Positions 47,593-58,400 of a stretch of DNA of 64,000 nucleotides are shown one piece after another (within the stretch, counting starts at the first letter, position 1; every line of letters starts with the position of its first letter). Source of the DNA: Mesotaenium endlicherianum (lineage: Eukaryota; Streptophyta; Zygnematophyceae; Zygnematales; Mesotaeniaceae); assembly GCA_009602735.1 (NCBI GenBank), contig WELA01001907.1, forward strand, positions 142,601 to 206,600. The letters run 5' to 3'. The translations under genes and the position numbers were made by a program. The notes beneath the pieces were generated by a model. The model was not told the origin of the DNA. It did not search any database and saw only the letters and a list, made by a program, of their open reading frames with translations.

Positions 47593-48525
47593 TGTTACGT
47601 TTCTGCTTTTCGAGAGGATCTTTCCTCGGTATTCAAGGAATATTTAATTCAAGTGGAAGGAAAATCTGTATAATTGTGCAAATCGACGAATACTCGAAAG
47701 AGCAAAAATATAAACTAACGTAGAATGTGTGCTTGTGAGAGTTGCACTCACAATGACTCTACAGGTATTTATACCTGCACAATATGAGGCATTGGAGTGC
47801 TTCGAGTCACCACCTAGGGCACTGGTTCATGTTCAACGAAAACGGTCGAAGGGACGTGTCCCATTCGGCCGAATGCTCGAAACGCGCCGTTTGGCGGTTT
47901 GGAGACTTTTCAATGGTTTTCAGAAAACCGGTTCGCGCCAAACGGGCGTTTTCGCGTTCTCGCAACTTTTCGAAAAGTCGCGATTGTTCGCGGAGTCGCG
48001 TGCAAATCATTACGTCATGAACCCGGAGTTACGAATAACTACTTGGCCAATTGGTTTAGGTGTGAACGTTTCAAACGACAAGTTGCGGGTTAGAATCCGC
48101 GTCGATGCAAAGCCTCTATGCATATTTCGTTTCGTTTGTCTTTAAGACGGTTTGTTCGTATCTTGATACGACGGTTTGTTTGTATTAACGACTGGTCGTA
48201 AATTCGAAATCTGTGATTGTGCATTGTCGAAATAATGACAATCAAATCAACTTAATCAATCAATGATTTAATAAGTTATCATCTCATAATTAATCAAAGT
48301 AACTTTATGTCGTACTTTTGCGAAGTAGTCGAGTTACGTTACCACGCTTTTTGCAATAGTATCTCGGTCGTTTCGCCAGTCGACCAAGAATTAATCGGCA
48401 CACACGTGTGGCAAATAATTGAATATGATGCAATCAATTATCAAATAATATGATAAATAGTATAACGTACTTTAGGTAATTGGGAAAACGTCCCAAATAC
48501 GCTTAAAATAGCTCGGATCGTTACA
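47593..48525 (-). repeat. E1 3' LTR
   Basis: TGTTACGTTTCTGC to CTCGGATCGTTACA. Contains the 14-nt perfect palindrome ACTTTTCGAAAAGT at 47965-47978 in a CpG-rich region. Open frames on both strands here are LTR artefacts. Confidence 0.92.
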
Positions 48526-48540
48526 CTCCTCCCCCCTTAA
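48526..48540 (-). promoter_or_regulatory. E1 polypurine tract
   Basis: TTAAGGGGGGAGGAG on the minus strand abutting the 3' LTR. Matches the tract of E0. Confidence 0.85.
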
Positions 48541-48667
48541 AAGAACTTAACGTCCTCGTTAAGCGTACGTCTTTTAAGTCTTAATGTGTCAATACTAGCC
48601 TTGACTAGCGGAAAACACTGCTTTGAGCGATTGGACGGTGCATCATCACAGAGACGTAAAAGAGCGA

Positions 48668-51600
48668 TCATTTGGCCGCGTCTCTTTTGCGTTTGTTCTT
48701 TGGTGTACGAAGCGCGCCTGGTAGCACACCTGCCTTAGCGCAGAGCTCTTGAGCTTGAGCCCATCGTAACCAATATTTTTGAACAAAATCCTTACAATTA
48801 AGGAGGATCTCATCCTGAGGTTCGTACGAATTCCAACTGGAATCGTAATCGAGCCATTTGATCAAAAGCTCCACTCGCGGAGGCTTATGACGGGTGTAGC
48901 GGTGTCCCAACACCTCTTCTACATCCCAGGCCTTATCATCATCGTCGAGTTCCAACTCTGGTGCTTGTGGCTGATAGCGACCATCGGACCTTAACAGTTT
49001 TAGTAAACTGACATGGAACACAGGATGCGTTCGCCCCATGGATTTAGGCAAATCCAGTCGATATGCAACAGGTCCGACCTTTGCAGTTACGATAAAAGGG
49101 CCTACCCAGCAAGGCAGAAGCTTGCGCTTCCCTGGGTGCCTGAGTTGGAGGTTTTTAGTTTGCAGAAGTACTTTATTGCCAACTTGAAAACTTAACTCAG
49201 TCCTGTGCGTGTCAGCGAACATTTTCTGTCGGTCGCGAGCAGCGGCTAAGGCCAATTTCGCGCTCTTGTGCACCTCTTGAAGAGAGTGGACAAATAAGCG
49301 TGCACTTGGTAATCTCATGGTTGACATCCCCGTCTCACCGGGAACCGAGCGTGTGAGGGGAGTGTGCGGATGTCTTCCATAGTTAAGGAAAAATGGAGTT
49401 TCCTTAACACTTTCTAGATAAGCATTATTAACTGCGAACTCTGCAACTGACAGGAGGGTGTCTCAGTTGTCTTGACAAGGATTCACATAATGCCTAAGGA
49501 ACTGTTGCAGAACCCGGTTCAGGCGTTCTGTCTGACCATCGGTCTGAGGATGGAAGCTAGTTGACATCTTAAGGTTCGTGCCAAAATGCGAGCAAACTTC
49601 CTGCCAGAAGTGGCTCGTAAATCGACTATCACGATCGCTTATGATCTCTTTCGGCATACCATGCAACTTGAACACGTGACCCACGAAGAGACGCGCGGTC
49701 TCGACTGCATCAAGTGATGGTTTAGTGGCCACAAAGTGTACCATCTTAGTGAAACGATCCACGATCGTTAACACCCCATTGTGTCCTCAATCGATGGTAG
49801 GCAATTCAACGACAAAGTCGAGGCTTATGCTTTCCCAAGGAGCACCCGCAAGTTCTAATGGTTGCAACTTCCCAGCGGGCAACGTATTGCTCGGCTTATT
49901 CCTCTGACATGTTGCGCAGTTGATGATGTACTCGGCAATATCAACCTTAAGGGACGGCCAAATGTACCCTCGGCGCAAAGAGTGTGTGGTTTTGGTAATT
50001 CCATGATGACCAAAGTAAGGAGAGTCATGCGCCTCGCGTAGGAGCTCATGTCTTACTCGGCCTTCTGGGACAGCAATGCGCCCATTGTGCCACCAAAAAC
50101 CGTCCTCAAACGTATAGTCTGAGTGTCCTTTCCTTTTGTCCATTCTGTCCATCGTCACGGCTACACCGCTCAAGTCAGATCCCTGGAGATCTAGGAAAAA
50201 CGGATCTTTGAGATAGCCCTCTTGAAATAGTTGATGCAGGTCAAGTACTTCAGAAGTTTGCACGCTATCCAAATCGGGTTGGCCCGCATCACCAGGCCAG
50301 GCAACGCCAGTCGTCTGGGGGGGTACAGCAGAATCAAGGGTGGCCGCCCTCGAAACCTGACCATTTCGTCCTTGCAAACTAGCAACAGTCCCCAACATCA
50401 AGTGGTGGAGGGGAATTCGACTTAATGGGTCCGCAACATTATTGCGACCAGGGCGATACGCCCAGTTAAAGTGGAATCGTTGCAAGAACTCAGACCATCT
50501 CGTCTGGCGCCTCGATAGCGTTGGCTGTATTTGAAAAAAGGTATTTGGACAGTGGTCCGTGACCACGGTCAAACCCTTGCAGCCTTCCAAATAACATCGC
50601 CAAGTTTTTAAAGCATATATGACTGCCCAGAGCTCCTGCTCTGTCGTTGAGTAATTTTGTTCGGCAGGTGTCAACTTTCGACTCTCAAAACATATAGGCT
50701 TGCCCGCCTGCAGCAGGATAGCCCCTACTCCAACACCAGACGCATCGGCGACTACCTCGTAAGGCAAGTCGGGATCGGCTAATGAGAGAAGTGGCGCATT
50801 AGTGAGTGCATACTTAATGCGCTCGAACGCAATCTGCGTAGTCTCATTCCAAATGAAAAGTCTATCTTTCCTTGTCAGAGCAGTGAGTGGCGCGGCCATC
50901 ACTGAGTAACCTTGCATTAACTTACGAAAGTAGTTTGCAAACCCAAGGAATGAACGAACAGTATGCACATCTGTCGGGACAGGCCAATTTGCGACACACG
51001 CAATCTTGGCTGGGTTAGGGCGCACCCCTTTCGAACCCTATATATATGTTGAGGTACAAAAGTTCATCCTTTAGGAAGGAACATTTCTTGAGCTTAGCAT
51101 ACAGCTCTTGCTCACGAAGGATTTGCAACACCAACTTGAGGTGCTTGTAATGCTCGTCCCTGTTCTTTGAATAGACGAGGATATCGTCGAGGTAAACCTG
51201 GACGAATTTTCCCAAGTAAGGTCTAAACAAATCGTTCATCGTGCTTTGGAATGTCGCTGGTGCATTTGTCAGTCCAAAACTTAGGACTTTGTATTGGAAG
51301 TGTCCAATAGGCGTACGAAACGCTGTCTTTGGAACATCCTCTGGTGTGACTCGTATCTGATGATAGCCTTGGGCTAAATCGAGTGAGGAGAACACGTATG
51401 CCCCCTGCAGCGAATCAAACAAGTCATCAATGCGAGGCAACGAATAGCGGTTCTTGACCGTTATGTTGTTCAGCGCACGATAATCAATGCACATCCTGAG
51501 CGTCCCATCTTTCTTTTGGACAAAGAGTATGGGGGCCCCAAATGGAGAAGAGCTCGGCTCAATCCATCCTTTCTCAAGCAAATCGCTAATTTGGGCTTTC

Positions 51601-52760
51601 ATTTCGTTCATCTCCAACGGGCTGAGGCGATAAATTGGTCGCCAAGTTGGTAGAGCATCAGGAACGAGAGGAATCGTATGTCCAATACCCCTATCAGGCG
51701 GGAGGCCAGGCGGTATTTCACTTGGAAACACTGACTTGTACTTTTGCAAAAGAGCAGAAAGTTCAGCTGTAAGTGTGTCTTCATGACCAGTCAAATCGAG
51801 TGTAGGCTCCTCCTTGGAGAGCGTAGTGACTGGGGAATCAGGTCGTAGTAATCCAAAGAAAACATTTTGACCTTTCTTTGCCAAACGTCTAGCTTGCTTT
51901 ATGGACAATAGAAGAGTCTTGGAGGGACTTTCTAATTCCATATCGGGCTTTAGGGATTGAAGAGTGATCTTCCTTGTCGCTTTGCGTACAATGCATGTCT
52001 TTTGACTGAAGTCAAGCAATGCCCTTGTTTGCGTAAGCCAAGTTGTTCCCAAAATTGCATCAATACCCTCGGGCAACTTAGTAACATAGAATTGTTCGTG
52101 GCCGATGTATGATTGCACTTTGAGCTGCAACTTTATCTTTCCGAGAGTACAAGCTAAGGAACCATCGCCAAGTCGAAGGTCCTTGTTCTTGAGTGTTGGA
52201 ATCAACTTCATCCCTTGTGCAAAACGTGCACTAATGAAGCTCACTGACGCGCCTGAATCAATGATGGTGAAGCATGACTTGCCTGAAACTTTCGCGTCAA
52301 ACGTCATACTTAGCCCCAAAGAAGCATTATGCATCACTAGCAATGTCCTCGCCTTAAGAGGAATGTGGGAAATATGGAGGTCCTTTACCAGAATCCCATT
52401 TTGCATTGCCAATCCCGCGCGAAATTGAGTGAAAGGCTCATCGTACGCGCGTTGTTTTGCGAATGCAGCAACATAATTTGGTGCAAGGCACATGTGCGTT
52501 CTCCTTAAATGAGCCAAGTGTGCGTAACACTTTGCAAGGTTAGGATCATGCGGCTGAAAGTGCAAGAACATGGTATCATGGATGCACTCGAGTTCCAAGA
52601 AATCAGCAAAGCTCAACATTTGCATACTAATATATTCCGAACGAAATATATCAATATCGGGTATGCCAGAGAGAACAAGAATCTTGGGTGTATGCAAACA
52701 TACACCTAGAATTTCTTGCTCACTAAGTAGTGTTGTCAATAGCTTAGAAGAAATTGGCAC
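48668..52760 (-). pseudogene. E1 pol fossil
   Basis: In element sense: an N-terminal segment of unknown nature (about 130 residues), protease ([13 protein letters not shown]), reverse transcriptase ([26 protein letters not shown]), RNase H (VVADASGVGVGAILLQ), zinc-binding region (NCATCQRNKPSN), integrase core ([41 protein letters not shown]), GPY/F region (LLPCWVGPFIVTAKVGPVAY) and a chromo-like tail (VEEVLGHRYTRH, LLIKWLDYDSSWNSYEP). About three breaks, so recently decayed. Confidence 0.88.
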
Positions 52761-53710
52761 TTATCAAGTTAAATGCAATGTCAACCTTGACATGATTTGA
52801 GTGAGCGTTGTGATAAGCAGGGCGGTGTTCTTATCGCTTTCAAGCTCAAATCCATGTGAGAGGGGTGAGTCACAAATGGACAAGATACAATAGATGCAAA
52901 AGCATCGTGCCAAAGCAATAGAGAAAGGGAAACAATACACAAACTCAAATGAGCAACAAAATCAACCTAATGTCAAAGAAATATGTCAAATCTGGTCAAA
53001 ACGTGACCAAATATGGACGGCAATGTTCTGAATCCAGAAATTATGCGCGAGTCAATTCTCGTAGAATGACAACAAGTGCGACAATGTCATGGAAAAGACC
53101 CGTGGGCAAAATTCCCTTGTGTATATCAAAACACGCGCATAGCATCCAAGAACACAAGGTGGGTGGGATGGGTGGGGATGAGAAAGAAAGTCCCCTATGG
53201 ACCCCTTTTGTGTGCAACGGTGCAAATAGGCACCCTTCACCACAAAAGTCGAAATCGTCTGAAAAAGAAACAAGCGGCGTAGTTAGCAACGGCAAAAAAA
53301 GGGTTCAACGGAAAAAAAATCCGACAGCGCCTAGTTGGACTAAGGGACCGTTGAGGTTGTCGTCGTGGCCAGCGGCAAGAGCGGCAGCAGCGCAGTTGCA
53401 CCAACAACTGTTGCGTCGGCGCCGGCGTAAGGATTATTCTGAAAATCCTAGGAAATGCCGGAAAATGGAGAAAAAATTTCCCGTCAAAAGTGGCTACGAT
53501 AAGCGACCGTAGGTTCAGAGTAGAACTGGGATGTGTGACCGTCCAGTACGAAGAATTGCCCCAAACAGATTTCTACGATAAGCGACCGTAGCCCAGGGCA
53601 GTACTGGAATGGGTGACCTTCCCAATACGAAAAATGGCCCCAAATATATTTTCCCTATAATATATTTTAGCCACTAAAAAAAATAAAATTCCTTGGAGAA
53701 ATCGAGATCG
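52761..53710 (-). other. E1 leader between primer site and pol
   Basis: 0.95 kb without a recognisable capsid gene. Small frames exist on both strands but none shows a gag motif. The part next to the primer site has two 5S-rRNA-like segments on the plus strand (53494-53652). Confidence 0.6.
53494..53652 (+). repeat. Tandem pair of 5S-rRNA-like promoter segments
   Basis: Two units of about 79 bp (53494-53572 and 53573-53652). Each has TAAGCG, then 15-16 nt, then an AGTACTGGAATGGGTGACC-like block. This is the order and spacing of the internal control region (A box to C box) in the 3' half of plant 5S rRNA (TAAGCG, 15 nt, AGTACTAGGATGGGTGACC). The second unit matches the C-box block at 17 of 19 positions. 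The 5' half of 5S rRNA is absent, so this is a derived segment and not a 5S gene. It points opposite to E1 transcription. Confidence 0.6.
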
Positions 53711-53720
53711 GCTCCGATAC
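53711..53720 (-). promoter_or_regulatory. E1 primer-binding site (partial tRNA-iMet match)
   Basis: GTATCGGAGC on the minus strand, three bases from the 5' LTR. It matches the inner ten bases of the initiator-Met site, while the outermost bases differ. Confidence 0.6.
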
Positions 53721-53723
53721 TGT

Positions 53724-54666
53724 TGTTACGTTTCTGCTTTTCGAGAGGATCTTTCCTCGGTATTCAAGGAATATTTAATTCAAGTGGAAGGAAAATCTGT
53801 ATAATTGTGCAAATCGACGAATACTCGAAAGAGCGAAAATGTAAACTAACGTAGAATGTGTGCTTGTGAGAGTTGCACTCACAATGACTCTACAGGTATT
53901 TATACCTGCACAACATGAGGCACTGGAGTGCTTCGAGTCACCACCTAGGGCACTGGTTCATGTTCAACGAAAACGGTCGAAGGGACGTGTCCCATTCGGC
54001 CGAATGCTCGAAACGCGCCGTTTGGCGGTTTGGAGACTTTTCAATGGTTTTCAGAAAACCGGTTCGCGCCAAACGGGCGTTTTCGCGTTCTCGCAACTTT
54101 TCGAAAAGTCGCGATTGTTCGCGGAGTCGCGTGCAAATCATTACGTCATGACCCCGGAGTTACGAATAACTACTTGGCCAATTGGTTTAGGTGTGAACGT
54201 TTCAAACGACAAGTTGCGGGTTAGAATCCGCGTCGATGCAAAGCCTCTATGCATATTTCGTTTTGTTTGTCTTTAAGACGGTTTGTTCGTATCTTGATAC
54301 GACGGTTTGTTTGTATTAACGACTGGTCGTAAATTCGAAATCTGTGATTGTGCATTGTCCAAAAAATGACAATCAAATCAACTTAATCAATCAATGGTTT
54401 AATAAGTGATCATCTCATAATTAATCAAAGTAACTTTATGAATAATTATGTTGTACTTTTGCGAAGTAGTCGAGTTACGTTACGACGCTTTTTGCAATAG
54501 TATCTCGGTCGTTTCGCCAATCGACCAGGAATTAATCGGCACACACGTGAGGCGAATAATTGAATATGATGCAATCATTTATCAAATAATATGATAAATA
54601 GTATAACGTACTTTAGGTAATTGGGAAAACGTCCCAAATACGCCTAAAATAGCTCGGATCGTTACA
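53724..54666 (-). repeat. E1 5' LTR
   Basis: 943-bp partner of 47593-48525 with the same palindrome at 54096-54109. Confidence 0.92.
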
Positions 54667-54668
54667 AC

Positions 54669-54733
54669 TGTAGTGAAACAGATAGATAAAGTATTCTATT
54701 TTACTAAATACTTCATCTATCTGTTTCACTACA
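54669..54733. repeat. 65-bp foldback replacing the A2 5' LTR
   Basis: The first 24 bases of the family-A LTR (TGTAGTGAAACAGATAGATA and on) are followed directly by the reverse complement of its first 41 bases, with one or two differences. The outer arms form a nearly perfect hairpin. The other about 450 bp of the LTR are absent. Confidence 0.88.
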
Positions 54734-54738
54734 TCCTG

Positions 54739-54868
54739 CATTGTGCAACGTTTCCAAGCAGGTACAGGGTCCAAAGATGCGACTTTCGTCCTGCCCTTTT
54801 ACAATGTTATCATTGTCCTCACCCTCCATTTCCCAAGACTTGCTAGTTTGAGACCTAGTCCATACCAT
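54739..54868 (-). pseudogene. B3 gag fossil, first codons
   Basis: Starts MVWTRSQTSKSWEMEGEDND at 54868, matching B2 gag MVRTRSKTSNSRDMENQDNE. Cut by A2. A longer frame reaches back into the primer site, but the B2 match favours 54868 as the start. Confidence 0.82.
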
Positions 54869-54888
54869 ACACGACTTCTGTGAGAACT

Positions 54889-54900
54889 GCTCCGATACCA
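54889..54900 (-). promoter_or_regulatory. B3 primer-binding site (tRNA-iMet)
   Basis: TGGTATCGGAGC on the minus strand one base inside the LTR. This fixes the orientation of family B. Confidence 0.88.
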
Positions 54901-54901
54901 C

Positions 54902-55647
54902 TGAAATGAATCAATTTACCAATATGCGATTAACTATGAATACAGATCATTATATCAGCGAGTAATCTTTATGGTATTTTCTTTTAACTGGTTAAACAGC
55001 AAAAGACAAACGTACTAGCGGTGGACAATACTCGCAAGTCAAATGCAAGTAAACGAGCATCAATAATGCAATCGATAAACTCGTACATAAGAAAGGCTAG
55101 AAGACAGTGCGTATCAAAGGCTTCTCGCCTTGGATTCAGATATCTCTCAGTAAGCTGTGCAAGAGAGTTGGACTCTTTTTTGAATGCCGAACTTGAGAGC
55201 AATACCTAGCATATGTACATCAAATGAGTTTACTGTTCAACGGCAAGTGCGATGGCACCGCGTACCTGGGAGTTAACCATGTTGGTAGGACCTCGGCTAA
55301 CCATATCCACAGCCATCTTCCATCATCCCAAATCGCCATCCACCTTAAGGGTGCCATCTGGCCACTCATCTAGCACACCACAGTCAGATGCATAGCTAGG
55401 CAGTTCGCTGCTGCCGAGTACGGCAGCCAGCTGACTGTCAAAGAATGTGTGCAAGCTGACACAAGTCAACGGGCTGATCTAATGGACTTCAGCCTGCTGC
55501 TCTCGGCTGAGTGATTTGACTAAGTATTAAGAAACCAGCAGGCTTAAATACAGCAGACTAAATATTAGCTAAAGTTCAACAGGCTAATTTATTTAACTAT
55601 TATATATAAATGAATGTTATATCTATCCAATGCACTGATTCATTACA
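54902..55647 (-). repeat. B3 5' LTR
   Basis: 746 bp, plus-strand edges TGAAATGAATCAAT and GATTCATTACA. Homologous to the LTRs at 503, 14834, 22409 and 63695. The flank that follows (ACATG) starts the methyltransferase-like region. Confidence 0.87.
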
Positions 55648-57640
55648 ACATGCCACTCTTTGCAGCAACATCGCTGGGGATGGTCGAGCAGGTTCCTATT
55701 TGCCAAAGACGGTTAACACAGGAGGCGGCAGGGCTTTCTACGACCCTCTTGGGCTACCCGTCATTGCTTTAGCGACTACTCATTGTCATTGCAGCTGTCC
55801 CCATCCCCACCTTCATTGCGCGCAGCGTCGGAGACTCCCACTCGCTCAGCACTGCATCGTGGGACAGCTTGGCTTGTGTCGGGTCCCTCGCGACTTACGC
55901 CTGGTCACGCTTACATCTAGTTGGCATTAAGCATCAAAGACGTTCCGCCACGCCGGTAACCCGCCACCCCCGCTTTGTGAGGAGTCTACACAGGAGACAA
56001 TCGTCAGAAGTTTCATGCGCAACTGGGAGCACTGCACTCCCAGTCCTCCTCCCCGCGCACGACCGGCCTCACCCAATTTTGCACCTTCTTATGGCATGGT
56101 CACCACGCAAAACGGCATGAGCCGTCTCAAGGCTACTTTCTACGGTGGAGAGCCTAACCTGCGCGTGCGGTTTGCCCTGGAGCAGCTGGCACAAAGTGCC
56201 ACCCATCAGGCGATCCATTGAGAGACACATGGGGGCACGGCAAGAACGGGAGGCACTTGGTATACGTAGGGGCCAGTACCTCGCACAGCCTGTACCACTG
56301 TACATTATGTTAGAGGCCCAAGGTTGCTGGCAGGGCTACCACGATCTTGCCAACGTGGTGCGTCCTTCACCTATCCTTGGTCTCATACCAAGATTGACTC
56401 CCCAGGCCATTTTTTGAAGCGTACAGCGCCTTCTCCTCGCCCCTTATCAGCAAAGTGCTCCTTGTAACTTGCCGCCTACGCAAGCCCCTGGATCAATAGT
56501 CGTTGGATGACGTCCTCCTCGGCACCTATCTACACAAAGTAGCTTGACGAGTGCGGCATCGTTCTTGTGGAGCTCTTCATTGGCATAGCTACAAGACTCC
56601 TTGCACCCTTCATGGAGACATCACAATTTGCCGATAAATTTACATGGACTCGTAGGCACAGCAACTTGCAACTGGCTCGCAGGCAGATACCCCTTTGCCA
56701 CGCTCACTTTTCCAACCTCTTTCTTGCTTGTGCAATGCACATACGGACTAGTATGTGGACATCTATAACATCACAAGCGAGTATGTCATCGTTACTTAGG
56801 AGTGCGAAGGCTTCTCCATTGTTACCGGTAGGGAGGTGTCCTGAAAGACCCTCACACAGCGTTCTTCTGGCACCTCATTTGCGTCCTCAATCTTATATAG
56901 GACTGGCAACCGCCACATACATTGGCCTGGCTCTTGAAGGACGTGGCTGTTCGCAGCGACCACCGCCAGCAGGCGCGGCAAGACTTCGATCCACGTCCGC
57001 CACGGCTACACTATCGACGCCATCTTGGAGGACCAGCAACCGGGGTAGCATGTGGCATTGTTGCCGCACCCATTTCAAGCCCAGTGCAAGGTGGTCGACA
57101 AGGTTTGTGTTGCCCTTCTCACCTTTGTGAGTCGTTTTGACAACCAATCGTTTGTCACCCGCTGAGCGTGGCATGGTCATTAGTTTCGCTACCAGTATGT
57201 ACCAGTGAGCCCGCGCGGTGGTAATGGAGCGCGCGATGGGTTTCCACCTCACCTCACACCGGTGAATGGCCTCACAAAGATCAACCGGGTCCAGCTCCTG
57301 AGACAGGCAATGGACGCCAACATCTTCACATGGATACCACAGCAGGCACCACTCTATGCCACTGCTCGTCACCCAAAGATACCTTGTCACTACGATGACA
57401 CAAACAACAGGCCAGCTCGTGACGAGGACCACACCGCCCCTGCTCCCTACAGATTCCCTCCAGGTCTTTGACACCCTCAGCGCGCAACACCTCCTCCTAG
57501 TCCCAGTCCACAGCGCCCCTACAGCCCTGACTTTGGCTCTCATAGGGGGGGGGAAGCAAAAGAGAGGAGCCTTAGCGACCCTGAGAGATGGGTCTCTCTT
57601 TTTATTTTCTAGCCTCTAGAGTGGTGGCGGAGGGCAGCTT
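55648..57640 (+). pseudogene. C5-cytosine DNA methyltransferase-like fossil
   Basis: GC-richer than its surroundings and spread over all three plus frames. Motifs in the expected order: motif I-like CGIVLVELFIGIATRLLA (about 56552-56605), a motif IV-like ECEGFS (near 56800), motif VI-like LAWLLKDVAVRSD (about 56918-56960), and the C-terminal signature with ERAMGF (near 57228) and NGLTKINRVQLLRQAMDAN (about 57265-57320), which resembles motifs IX-X. In the family the enzyme transfers a methyl group from S-adenosylmethionine to cytosine in DNA. Here the catalytic PCQ is not readable and the copy is broken in many places. The first 0.9 kb has no assigned domain. A diverged B-like LTR follows directly, so this may have been the 3' ORF of a gypsy element. 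Could also be a captured host gene. Confidence 0.6.
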
Positions 57641-57657
57641 GCAGCAGGTGCCAAGGT

Positions 57658-58400
57658 ATAATGAATGAGTTCATTACTTATTTAATTTATTGCATATATA
57701 CATATATCATTAAATAAGTAATACGTCAACATACTCATATGTGCGAGTTCATCAAAATAAATGTGTATCGATATTATGCGATTCCCCTTACTTTGTCAAA
57801 AGATCAGCAGCAAGACTTTTGTATAAGAGTATAGTTTGTTGAAATTATTTGTATATATTTAAAGGACATAATATCAGTAGGTTGATAAGCTTGTGTAACA
57901 ATAGTTAGTATACTTGGACTCAGTACGCTGAGGATAATTATTTGTAGATTAGCACATGTGACCGTAGTATATTGAAAGTCGGGTGGTTGACTGAGATTTG
58001 GTAAACCGATGTCGTACCAATGTGGTTAACTCCTGGGTAGGCGGAGCCGTCGTCAGTCAACTGAACAGGTAGGACTTCAATCAATTGACCAATTCATATG
58101 GTCGTTATACCTAGATCCGTGGGTCCCAACTTAACGGGTTTCTCACAAACCAGGTGGTCACTAGGTACATAGCAGGCTAGGATCTCGTGGTCCCTCATCT
58201 GGACTGTAGGCTTTAGAGTCGGATTTCTACTTGCAAGGCATGTGTGCACTTTTGGGTTCGTTATTATGACCTGCTTTCACGAAAGTTGACATGGCTTTTT
58301 TTTCTATGCTTCAAATGGAACAAACAAGGAATTTTCGAAATGATCTCGTTAAGACGTGCCTGTTGCCATTAAGTTTGCTCAATTAAAAGTAGTGCTGACA
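57658..58400 (+). repeat. Diverged B-like LTR after the methyltransferase fossil
   Basis: Begins TATAATGAATGAGT (family B: TGTAATGAATCAGT). Near 58005-58080 it holds GTACCAATGTGGTTAACTCC and TGGGTAGGCGGAGCC, matching the middle of the family-B LTR. The right end is not defined. Probably the 3' LTR of an old relative of family B. Confidence 0.55.

Larger units (their letters stand above)
47593..54666 (-). mobile_element. E1: family-E gypsy element inserted in the A2 5' LTR
   Basis: 7,074-bp minus-strand element. 5' LTR 53724-54666 (943 bp), primer site, a 0.95-kb leader, protease-RT-RNase H-integrase, polypurine tract, 3' LTR 47593-48525 (933 bp). LTRs are near-identical by eye. Perfect target duplication ACTGT (47588-47592 and 54667-54671). 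The insertion is recent and pol is broken in only about three places. No capsid or zinc-knuckle gag was found. Confidence 0.92.
41396..54733 (-). mobile_element. A2: family-A gypsy chromovirus inserted in B3 gag
   Basis: Minus-strand sister of A1. 3' LTR 41396-41891, tail, pol and gag up to the primer site at 47577-47588. Then E1 is inserted 3 nt inside the 5' LTR. Beyond E1 the 5' LTR is represented only by a 65-bp foldback (54669-54733). Flanks ACCTG (41391-41395) and TCCTG (54734-54738) are a likely target duplication with one difference, and B3 gag continues across. Gag looks whole; pol has about four or five breaks. Very similar to A1. Confidence 0.88.
13143..55647 (-). mobile_element. 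B3: old family-B gypsy element hosting the nest
   Basis: A minus-strand element whose pieces can be followed across four large insertions. From its 5' end: LTR 54902-55647, primer site, start of gag (54739-54868), A2 insertion, rest of gag and protease (about 39230-41395), reverse transcriptase, P2 insertion, RT/RNase H/integrase (33566-35314), C1 insertion, integrase tail (26414-26705), B2 insertion, chromodomain (14470-14833), and a third ORF (13143-14163) ending at E0. It is broken in well over ten places and is the oldest element of the group, because all the others lie inside it. Treating the left and right parts as one element rests on matching sequence on both sides of each insertion. 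Confidence 0.75.

Noticed and set aside
47729-48145. Open frames within the E1 LTRs (repeated at 53860-54276) as a gene
   Set aside because: They lie wholly within paired LTRs, exist on both strands, and have no recognisable domain.
53494-53652. A genuine 5S rRNA gene
   Set aside because: Only the 3'-half promoter part is present, twice, with differences; the 5' half and a terminator T-run are missing.
56893-57543. 216-codon minus-strand ORF as a gene
   Set aside because: It is antisense to the methyltransferase motifs and has no recognised motif; GC-rich sequence gives long chance frames.
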